Shown in pieces: positions 7,486-12,696 of a stretch of 12,696 nt of DNA. How positions within the stretch are numbered: position 1 is the stretch's first letter; every line of letters starts with the position of its first letter. The notes under the pieces were generated by a model, which did no database searches, was not told the DNA's origin, and saw nothing but the letters and a program-made list of their open reading frames with translations. The DNA is from Pontimonas sp. (lineage in GTDB: Bacteria; Actinomycetota; Actinomycetes; Actinomycetales; Microbacteriaceae). Both the position numbers and the translations under genes were made by a program. The DNA lies in the NCBI GenBank assembly GCA_017852615.1, contig JAFMKX010000022.1, positions 1,673-14,368 on the forward strand, given 5' to 3'.

Positions 7486-7520
7486 TTAGGTCCTCGCCTA
7501 AGACACACTCGTTCTTAGGC
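7486..7520 (-). promoter_or_regulatory. Two mutually exclusive hairpins in the clpC leader
   Basis: On the minus strand a 7-bp stem pairs GCCTAAG (7520-7514) with CTTAGGC (7502-7496) across an 11-nt loop. The same central arm, TTAGG (7501-7497), can instead pair with CCTAA (7490-7486) across a 6-nt loop, ending 2 nt before the ribosome binding site. No poly-T tract follows, so an effect on translation is more likely than termination. Function is inferred only. Confidence 0.4.
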
Positions 7521-7530
7521 TCGTGTTTCG

Positions 7531-7536
7531 AGAATA
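7531..7536 (-). promoter_or_regulatory. Candidate -10 element of the clpC promoter
   Basis: TATTCT on the minus strand matches TATAAT at four of six bases and lies about 60 nt before the clpC ATG. It would place the ClgR-type site near -45, a usual activator position. There is no good -35, as expected for an activator-dependent promoter. A rival hexamer, GATAAT (7590-7585), lies upstream of the ClgR site. Confidence 0.3.
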
Positions 7537-7563
7537 AGTGCTCAGAGTGCTCCGCGGGGCTGT

Positions 7564-7577
7564 GTTCGCCCCTAGCG
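7564..7577. promoter_or_regulatory. ClgR-type operator upstream of clpC
   Basis: GTTCGC (7564-7569), five bases, then GCG (7575-7577) fits the GTTCGC-N5-GCG pattern known for ClgR, the activator of clp genes in Streptomyces and Corynebacterium. The complementary strand reads CGC-TAGGG-GCGAAC. Its position 95 nt upstream of the clpC start codon is appropriate. That this organism has ClgR is assumed. Confidence 0.6.
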
Positions 7578-7611
7578 TGAGGCCATTATCACGAGTAATC
7601 GACGCCTCGGA

Positions 7612-7627
7612 GTTATCCACAGATAAC
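7612..7627. promoter_or_regulatory. Perfect DnaA-box 9-mer within a 6-bp palindrome
   Basis: TTATCCACA (7613-7621) is the consensus DnaA box. It is embedded in GTTATC-CACA-GATAAC, an inverted repeat with perfect 6-bp arms. It lies between the divergent clpC promoter and the small-gene promoter, where either DnaA or a dimeric repressor could act. One isolated box does not make an origin. Confidence 0.4.
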
Positions 7628-7644
7628 GCCAACAAGGCTCGTCT

Positions 7645-7650
7645 TAGAAT
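7645..7650 (+). promoter_or_regulatory. -10 hexamer of a leaderless promoter for the 34-aa gene
   Basis: TAGAAT matches TATAAT at five of six positions and is followed by seven bases and then the ATG at 7658. Transcription would start at the first base of the start codon. No recognisable -35 is seen. Confidence 0.55.
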
Positions 7651-7657
7651 GTGAGGG

Positions 7658-7762
7658 ATGTCTAAAGCACCCAAGCGCTCCGCTTTCCCTCCCGCACGGG
7701 TGGGACTCTTGGTCATCCTGGCGGGGTTTGTTATCTATGGCATCACTGTGCTGGTTGGTTAG
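7658..7762 (+). CDS. Small single-pass membrane protein (34 aa), unknown function
   Basis: ATG at 7658 to TAG at 7762 encodes 34 residues. The N-terminus is basic (SKAPKRS at 2-8) and is followed by one hydrophobic helix at about 15-33 (VGLLVILAGFVIYGITVLVG) that reaches the C-terminus. The start is supported by the TAGAAT hexamer 7 nt upstream rather than by a well-spaced ribosome binding site. It is followed 9 nt later by the 58-aa gene, and the two likely share a transcript. Basic-inside charge predicts a cytoplasmic N-terminus. I do not recognise a named family. Confidence 0.65.
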   Translation: MSKAPKRSAFPPARVGLLVILAGFVIYGITVLVG

Positions 7763-7771
7763 GACACTCTC

Positions 7772-7948
7772 GTGATCGAAAACTTTTGGGCCAATGCGGC
7801 TTTTTCCGTCATTCCCACCATTGTGATGGGCATGATTTTCTGGTTGGTGATGCGATCGATCCTGCGAGCTGACCGCGGTGAAAGGTCTATCTATAAAAAG
7901 ATCGAAACCGAAGAGCGCGCCAAGCGAGGTCTTCCTCCGCTGGACTAA
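7772..7948 (+). CDS. Small conserved-looking membrane protein (58 aa), unknown function
   Basis: GTG at 7772 to TAA at 7948 encodes 58 residues. A hydrophobic helix spans about 11-31 (FSVIPTIVMGMIFWLVMRSI), then comes a charged cytoplasmic tail with RADRGER (32-38) and EERAKRGLPP (47-56). From memory, actinobacterial genomes carry small proteins of this layout ending in a RADR...EERA...GLPP-like tail, so it is probably a conserved gene. AGGA, overlapping the stop of the 34-aa gene, serves as ribosome binding site 7 nt before the GTG. Its end is 34 nt from the convergent lysS stop. Confidence 0.75.
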   Translation: MIENFWANAAFSVIPTIVMGMIFWLVMRSILRADRGERSIYKKIETEERAKRGLPPLD

Positions 7949-7952
7949 TCCG

Positions 7953-7968
7953 CGAGCACACCAGCTCG
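7953..7968. terminator. Weak hairpin between convergent genes
   Basis: CGAGC (7953-7957) and GCTCG (7964-7968) form a 5-bp stem with a 6-nt loop in the 34-nt gap between the 58-aa gene and lysS. It is well placed for bidirectional termination, but neither side carries a T tract directly after the stem. Confidence 0.25.
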
Positions 7969-7982
7969 GTCCTTGCGTGGGT

Positions 7983-9479
7983 TTATTTCACCAGGGGGAA
8001 TAGGACTGTTTCTCTAATGCCCAGTCCGGTCAACGCCATGAGCAAGCGATCAATGCCCATGCCCATGCCCCCCGAGGGTGGCATGCCGTGTTCGAGCGCG
8101 CGCAGGAAATCTTCGTCCAAGCGCATGGCTTCCACATCGCCCTTGGATGCCAACTTGGCCTGTTCCACAAAACGTTCGCGCTGAATCACCGGATCAATGA
8201 GCTCGGAATATCCCGTGGCTAATTCAAAGCCTCGAACATAGAGATCCCACTTTTCCACGACACCGGGGATACTCCTGTGCTCGCGCACAAGCGGCGACGT
8301 GTCTATTGGGTAGTCAAAAACGAAGGTGGGTCGAGAAAGCGATTCGATGACAAAGTGCTCCCACAGCTCTTCCACATATTTTCCGTGCGTGGGCTGAGCG
8401 ACGGAAATCTCTAAGCTCTCAGCCATCTCAGCCAGCTGCGCTACGTCAGTCTCAGGGGTGATGGTCTTGCCACACGCTTCACTCAAGCTTTCATAGAGTG
8501 ACAAGCGGTCCCACTGGCCGCTGAGGTCATATTCGCTGCCATCAGCCCAGGTCACCACGTGGCTTCCTGAGACTGCCATCGCTGCGTTGTGCACCAGCTC
8601 TTGGGTCAGATCGGCCATTTGGTGATAATCGCCATAGGCCTGATACGCCTCGAGCATGGCGAATTCTGGACTGTGGGTGGAATCGGCGCCTTCGTTGCGG
8701 AAGTTGCGGTTAATTTCAAAGACGCGTTCAATGCCACCCACCACAGCACGCTTAAGGAAAAGCTCCGGGGCGATACGCAGGAACAAATCAGTACTAAAAG
8801 CGTTGGAGTGCGTCGTAAACGGGCGAGCACTGGCACCGCCGTGCAGGGTCTGCAACATCGGCGTTTCCACTTCAAGGTATTCGTGGCTGGCGAATGTCTG
8901 ACGCAGTGAAGCGTTCACCGCAGCTCGCTGTGTCACCGTGGTGCGCGCCTGCTCGCGAACAATGAGATCCAAATAGCGCTGACGCACCCGGGTTTCTTCA
9001 TTGAGTTCGCTGTGCAGATTGGGCAGGGGCATAAGAGCTTTCGCGGCAATAACCCACTGCGAGACCATCACCGAAAGCTCGCCCCTCTTAGAGGCAATGA
9101 CCTCGCCTGAGACAAAGAGGTGATCGCCCAGGTCAACGAGGTCTTTGAGCGCTTCAAACGATTCCTCGCCCACTTCAGCAAAGGACACCATGGCTTGCAA
9201 GCGCTCCCCATTTCCTTCTTGCAAGGAAATAAAGGCCAGTTTTCCGGTGACACGCATGTGCACCACGCGCCCCGCGATTCCCACCTGGGTTCCCGTGGTG
9301 GCCTCTGGCTCTAAATCAGGGTGGTCTGCCCGGACCTGCGAGATAGTCGTAGTGATAGGGACGGCGACGGGATAGGGTTCCATCCCCAGCTCCACCATGC
9401 GAAGACGCTTCGCCAGACGAACAGCGTGCTGTTCGTCGAGATCTTCGCCCTCAACAGGGGATTCTGGCTGGTCCGTCAT
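7983..9479 (-). CDS. lysS: Lysyl-tRNA synthetase, class II
   Basis: LysS attaches lysine to tRNA-Lys using ATP. The 498 aa match the bacterial family. An OB-fold anticodon-binding domain lies at about 65-150 (VGIAGRVVHMR, then GKLAFISLQ). The class II catalytic core follows: motif 1 around 190-208 ending in EVETPML, motif 2 FEINRNFRNEG (254-264) with THSPEFAMLE, and motif 3 GMGMGIDRLL (471-480). The ATG at 9479 has GGAG 9 nt upstream. It lies 41 nt behind panC in the same direction. In mycobacteria panD and coaX sit between panC and lysS, and lsr2 between lysS and clpC1; none is present here. Confidence 0.97.
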   Translation of the reverse strand: MTDQPESPVEGEDLDEQHAVRLAKRLRMVELGMEPYPVAVPITTTISQVRADHPDLEPEATTGTQVGIAGRVVHMRVTGKLAFISLQEGNGERLQAMVSFAEVGEESFEALKDLVDLGDHLFVSGEVIASKRGELSVMVSQWVIAAKALMPLPNLHSELNEETRVRQRYLDLIVREQARTTVTQRAAVNASLRQTFASHEYLEVETPMLQTLHGGASARPFTTHSNAFSTDLFLRIAPELFLKRAVVGGIERVFEINRNFRNEGADSTHSPEFAMLEAYQAYGDYHQMADLTQELVHNAAMAVSGSHVVTWADGSEYDLSGQWDRLSLYESLSEACGKTITPETDVAQLAEMAESLEISVAQPTHGKYVEELWEHFVIESLSRPTFVFDYPIDTSPLVREHRSIPGVVEKWDLYVRGFELATGYSELIDPVIQRERFVEQAKLASKGDVEAMRLDEDFLRALEHGMPPSGGMGMGIDRLLMALTGLGIRETVLFPLVK

Positions 9480-9520
9480 CGTTTTTCGCTCCGATATGTC
9501 TGTGGCAATACCCCGTAAGC

Positions 9521-10378
9521 CTACTGACCAAAGGCCAGGACCTGGTTGTCGATCAGCCTGGTCGCTCCGATTGTGGCTGCCACAATCATCAAACCCTCGC
9601 GGGGGTTAGTGCCTGGAGCACAAGGCTCAAAGGTCTCCGGGTCCACAATCTCGAGGTAGTCCACCTCAACACCCGGGGCGCTCTCCACATAGCTCCGTGC
9701 TTGTGCACGCGCCTGGTCAGCACTGGAGCACCCTCTGGCTATCTCGAGTGCCCGGGGAATAGCGAGAGCCCTCTGGTGTTCTTCGGCGGAGAGAAAAGCG
9801 TTCCGACTGGAGAGGGCAAGCCGGTCAACTCCCCGGATCGTGGGAACACTCACCACCTCCAGGGGAAGACCTTCCTGCTTCACCATGTGTCGAATCAGGA
9901 ATAACTGTTGGGCATCTTTTTGTCCAAAATACGCACGGTCTGGACCCACTAGATCACAGAGCCTTGCCACGACCGTGAGCATCCCATCGAAATGTCCCGG
10001 CCGGGACAAGCCCTCAAAAAGCAGGCCCACTGGACCTGAGCTTTGGGTGGGCGTGGCCCCTGGGCCATCGGGATATATTTCCTCAACCGACGGCGCAAAA
10101 ATGGCATCGGCCGAGGTGGTCGATAACGCGAGAGCATCCTGGGTCAGTGAGCGGGGATACCGATCAAAATCTTCCCCTGCCCCAAATTGCAAGGGATTGA
10201 CAAAAATACTGACCACGACGCGATCTGTTTCGCTCGCTGCTGCCTCCACGAGCGCCAGGTGTCCTTCGTGGAGAGAGCCCATGGTGGGAACAAAGCCAAT
10301 GCTCTGGCCTTTCTCACGCCACGATTGCGTGAGTTCTCTCAGCTGCGCAGCACTCGAGACGATGACCGGCGTGGTCAT
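9521..10378 (-). CDS. panC: Pantothenate synthetase (pantoate--beta-alanine ligase)
   Basis: PanC condenses pantoate with beta-alanine via a pantoyl-adenylate, the last step to pantothenate and so to coenzyme A. The 285 aa match the family. Visible signatures are PTMGSLHEGH (31-40, with the HIGH-like HEGH), FVNPLQFG (59-66), RPGHFDGMLTVV (126-137), FGQKDAQQ (151-158) and the KMSKS-equivalent LALSSRNAFLS (187-197). Its ATG overlaps the stop of the preceding DUF2520 gene in an ATGA, so translation is probably coupled. No panB or panD is present in the window, so beta-alanine and pantoate must be supplied from elsewhere. Confidence 0.97.
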   Translation of the reverse strand: MTTPVIVSSAAQLRELTQSWREKGQSIGFVPTMGSLHEGHLALVEAAASETDRVVVSIFVNPLQFGAGEDFDRYPRSLTQDALALSTTSADAIFAPSVEEIYPDGPGATPTQSSGPVGLLFEGLSRPGHFDGMLTVVARLCDLVGPDRAYFGQKDAQQLFLIRHMVKQEGLPLEVVSVPTIRGVDRLALSSRNAFLSAEEHQRALAIPRALEIARGCSSADQARAQARSYVESAPGVEVDYLEIVDPETFEPCAPGTNPREGLMIVAATIGATRLIDNQVLAFGQ

Positions 10379-11079
10379 TGCTGACCGCGTTCCACGTCAT
10401 TACCCGCCACGGATCGAAGTGCGTTATCGACACTGGAATTGACCAGGGCTGAGAGAACAACGCCGGGATTAGTGATCCCCGCGCTTTCTAACCGACTCGC
10501 TGCTTCGGCAATGGTGGTGTGGGAAAAACTCGTGGCCAACGCAATCGCACTGGCGACCAAGGAGCGATGCTCATCCTGAACACTCAATGGTTCCATGCCC
10601 ATTTCCACGGCCAAGGCTGACGCAATCGGTGCCGCTACCGGAGGCGATCCCACGACGCACCATGCCTGGGACATGCGAGCGATATCCATGCTGGTCCCGG
10701 TGAATTCCATCAGCGGATGCAGCGTGAGGGGAATCACACCCGCTTCGGTGGCGGAGTCAAGCACGTCCAGACCGTGAGAAATCGAGGTGTGGGCCACTAT
10801 TTGGCCTCGGCGCCATCCGTGTGCTTTGGACACGCCCTCCACAAAGCCGGCTACTTCGGAATCAGGTATCGCGATGATCACTAATTCGCTCAGGGCAATA
10901 ATTTCCAGGGGTTCCTTCAGTGCAACGCCGGGAACTACCGCGTGGAGGCGATCGGTATCACCATCGGAGGGTTTGGTAATCCCCACCAGAGCATGGCCGG
11001 CTCCCGCTAGCGCCTGGGCGAACACCGGGCCTACTTTGCCAGCGCCAATGACGCCAACACCGAGTCGTGTGGGATTCAT
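10375..11079 (-). CDS. Rossmann-fold DUF2520-type protein (Rv3603c-like)
   Basis: The 234-aa product starts with a Rossmann NAD(P)-binding beta-alpha-beta unit. GAGKVG (12-17) is the GxGxxG motif; IIAIPDSEV (68-76) and VAHTSISHGLDVL (95-107) follow. A C-terminal helical DUF2520-like domain starts at about 115 with LTLHPLMEF. This arrangement, directly before panC, is the same as mycobacterial Rv3603c. A ketopantoate-reductase-like role in pantothenate synthesis has a natural appeal from fold and context, but that is inference. I chose the ATG at 11079 because it overlaps the upstream stop (ATGA) and puts the Rossmann motif near the N-terminus; the longer frame to 11163 would lie inside the upstream gene. 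Confidence 0.88.
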   Translation of the reverse strand: MNPTRLGVGVIGAGKVGPVFAQALAGAGHALVGITKPSDGDTDRLHAVVPGVALKEPLEIIALSELVIIAIPDSEVAGFVEGVSKAHGWRRGQIVAHTSISHGLDVLDSATEAGVIPLTLHPLMEFTGTSMDIARMSQAWCVVGSPPVAAPIASALAVEMGMEPLSVQDEHRSLVASAIALATSFSHTTIAEAASRLESAGITNPGVVLSALVNSSVDNALRSVAGNDVERGQQ

Positions 11080-12557
11080 GCGGAAGCACTCGAGCGTTTC
11101 GATCGCGTGCGGGCGCCCTGACCGATAGCGCCCACCATCCGAGCATTGGTCTGCTCCCACCACGTCATCACTTCATTCTCGTCCACAGCGAGAACTCGGG
11201 TGGGAACTGGGCCGGACACACTGTGCAGGGAAAAGCTCCTGAGGCCAAGAGCCCTCTGCCAGGGCCCTCTGCCCACACCCGCACTTTGAATCCGCTCCAG
11301 GGGAACTAACGCCAGGCGCTTGACCCACACACCCGTTCGCACAAAGACGACCCCGTGGGAATACAAAGCTGCGTTGACTCCCCAACTCAAGGGAATGCGA
11401 AAGCGAGCTCTCGAGGGCGAGGTAATACTCTGAGCCTTCGAATCAGCTGGCCACACCCGATGCGGTTGGGATAACACGGTGTCGATTAGTTCCCCCGACG
11501 AGGAATCTGCCAAGGAAGGCAGACACAACTGCACCACGCGGTGCATTTCCGCGGCGGTAGCCACCGGGAGGATGAGTTCGTGTGCGGGGGCCTTGTTGGT
11601 CTGCGCACCAGGTGTCGATGCGAGATTGGCGTGGATGCGCCACCACCCGAACACCCGCCACGGCCAGGGTTGCGAGATTCCCAGGGCATGAATTCGAGGG
11701 GGTGGAATTGTTTCCACGCTGGTCGATAACAAGCCCAGGGACACTCGAATGTCGCCCTCGAGCGAATCAATCGTGAAATTTCCCACCCGTAAAAATCGAT
11801 CCGCTAGATAGAAAACATAAACAAAAAGTGCCAAGACCACCGCAATCCACGGTGCGAGCTCGCCGACCCAGACCGCGAAGATGCTCACGCCGGTAATGAC
11901 ACTGCCCAACACAATCGTTTCCACGCTCATCACCAGCGAAGCAAGGTATCGAAACAGTGACACTTCGACTTCGCGGGTGACAAGCTGAGCAGCAGGCTCG
12001 TGCTCGCCCGAACTCGAGGGTTCCAAAATTTCGCGACGAATTTCTTGGGCGAGCTGGTGGGGCAAATACGCCAACACCAGATTCGCGTCATTTCCCGCTG
12101 CTTGAATGTCTAGCTTGGCCAAACCAAATAACCGGGGAATGAGCGGACGTCTCACCCCAATGGTGTTGACCCGATCCCGCCTAGCTTGTCGAGATTTTTT
12201 AGCGATAAGGCCCTTCGTGACTTCAATAACCTCGCTGTCCATCCGAACCAAATGAACACGCCACTGTAACCAAAACACCACACCCACTATGGCGAGGAGA
12301 ACCACAAGGCCCAGGGCGACGAGCGCGAGGGAATCAGCAATTAGGTCGACAATAAAAGAATCGGGCTCCTGGTCGACAACCCCGATAAAGCCCAAGAACA
12401 ACGGCAAAATGATGCTCTCCCACAGGGCAGCAAAAGCGGCAGCTAACAGGGAGGCAAACACGACGCCCCCTTGCAAGAGAGGGGTCACAGGGTGGAGTCG
12501 ATACCAGGACCCATCAGCAAAATCGCGTGCGTGACGGACCACGGGCCGTGTCACCAT
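11076..12557 (-). CDS. Multi-pass membrane protein with bacterial PH domains (YdbT-like, DUF304)
   Basis: The 493-aa product has two transmembrane pairs, at about 27-58 and 73-99, then about 207-230 and 234-252. PH-like (bPH_2/DUF304) segments follow at about 100-175, 253-345 and 390-470. The recurring pattern is R-x-D-R-V-x-T-I/V-x-x-R-x-x-x-x-x-R-L-F-G-L, for example RRDRVNTIGVRR (126-137) with RLFGLAKLDI (142-151), and ERIQSAGVGRG (421-431) with RALGLRSFSL (435-444). This matches Bacillus YdbT. YdbS and YdbT are paired membrane proteins; in Bacillus they have been linked to amylolysin resistance, and the molecular function is unclear. The C-terminus is a basic tail (ARTRSKRSS). The start overlaps the preceding gene's stop by one base (TAATG). 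Confidence 0.85.
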   Translation of the reverse strand: MVTRPVVRHARDFADGSWYRLHPVTPLLQGGVVFASLLAAAFAALWESIILPLFLGFIGVVDQEPDSFIVDLIADSLALVALGLVVLLAIVGVVFWLQWRVHLVRMDSEVIEVTKGLIAKKSRQARRDRVNTIGVRRPLIPRLFGLAKLDIQAAGNDANLVLAYLPHQLAQEIRREILEPSSSGEHEPAAQLVTREVEVSLFRYLASLVMSVETIVLGSVITGVSIFAVWVGELAPWIAVVLALFVYVFYLADRFLRVGNFTIDSLEGDIRVSLGLLSTSVETIPPPRIHALGISQPWPWRVFGWWRIHANLASTPGAQTNKAPAHELILPVATAAEMHRVVQLCLPSLADSSSGELIDTVLSQPHRVWPADSKAQSITSPSRARFRIPLSWGVNAALYSHGVVFVRTGVWVKRLALVPLERIQSAGVGRGPWQRALGLRSFSLHSVSGPVPTRVLAVDENEVMTWWEQTNARMVGAIGQGARTRSKRSSASA

Positions 12558-12696
12558 TAGAGGCCAGCCCGCCTAGTTTCTGCCACCGCAATCAATTCAT
12601 CACGTAATTGTTGCGCCACGGAAAAAGGCAATCCAGGAATGACCACCCCGGTCGTGGCCGCTGCGGTGACCAGTCGAAGTTCTGCCAATCCCAACA
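12557..12696 (-). CDS. Bacterial PH-domain protein (YdbS-like, DUF304), C-terminal end only
   Basis: The last 45 codons and stop of a gene that enters from the right edge. The sequence has an ELRLVTAAAT beta-strand, GVVIPGLP and then a helix VAQQLRDELIAVAETRR, the usual end of a YdbS-type bPH_2 domain. Its TAA shares a base with the ATG of the following YdbT-like gene (TAATG), so the two probably form the usual ydbS-ydbT pair. Confidence 0.75.
   Translation of the reverse strand, partial: LGLAELRLVTAAATTGVVIPGLPFSVAQQLRDELIAVAETRRAGL

Noticed and set aside
7498..7716. Minus-strand 72-codon frame upstream of clpC
   Set aside because: It overlaps the divergent promoter region and the 34-aa gene, has no domain pattern, and its end collides with the clpC leader hairpins.
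11080..11163. Longer start for the DUF2520 protein at 11163
   Set aside because: The extra 28 residues overlap the PH-domain gene out of frame and look like shadow sequence; the ATG at 11079 overlaps the upstream stop and fits the Rossmann N-terminus.
1..12696. CRISPR array, phage genes, toxin-antitoxin pair or defence system
   Set aside because: No regularly spaced repeats, integrase, restriction or Cas-like frames, or toxin-antitoxin pairs were visible on either strand.

Overview
The window is chromosomal DNA from an actinobacterium, most likely a member of the Microbacteriaceae (order Micrococcales), possibly one of the small-genome aquatic lineages. This is inferred from protein character (an actinobacterial ClpC, a short-form ArgA very like mycobacterial Rv2747, a LysRS with the SPLVREHRSIPG stretch) and from gene order. 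The order resembles the mycobacterial segment Rv3603c-panC-panD-coaX-lysS-lsr2-clpC1. Moderate GC and very tight packing fit a compact genome. I cannot name the species.

Left end (1-2455), the most accessory-looking part. A large secreted protein with at least three fibronectin type III-like domains runs off the left edge on the minus strand. Next to it lies a short decayed piece that resembles the C-terminal end of an IS481-type transposase, then a tRNA-Ser(CGA) gene with its own intrinsic terminator. A tRNA beside a transposase remnant and a large surface-protein gene is a plausible island boundary, but no attachment-site repeat was found in the window. The stretch 1839-2006 holds only the upstream region of the secreted protein (ribosome binding site and a weak candidate promoter).

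Middle (2456-7982). radA (DNA recombination and repair) on the plus strand meets, tail to tail with overlapping stop codons, a minus-strand gene for a small membrane-anchored protein of unknown function. Then, on the minus strand, come clpC (Hsp100 unfoldase) and, 16 nt behind it, argA (N-acetylglutamate synthase), probably one transcript. The 188-bp intergenic region upstream of clpC is dense with signals: a ClgR-type operator, a perfect DnaA-box 9-mer inside a palindrome, two competing hairpins just before the clpC ribosome binding site, and a divergent leaderless promoter. That promoter serves two tiny genes (34 and 58 aa) for predicted single-pass membrane proteins.

Right end (7983-12696), minus strand. 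A run of genes reads from the right edge leftward: the end of one bacterial-PH-domain protein, a second large PH-domain membrane protein, a DUF2520/Rossmann protein, panC and lysS. The first three junctions are stop/start overlaps (TAATG, ATGA, ATGA), and panC and lysS are separated by 41 nt. Compared with the mycobacterial order, panD, coaX and lsr2 are missing from their usual places. PanC makes pantothenate and LysS charges tRNA-Lys. The PH-domain pair is probably membrane-associated. Several genes (radA, the 3805-4389 gene, the 34-aa gene) have a TANNNT -10 hexamer 6-7 nt before the start codon, indicating leaderless mRNAs, which are common in actinobacteria.
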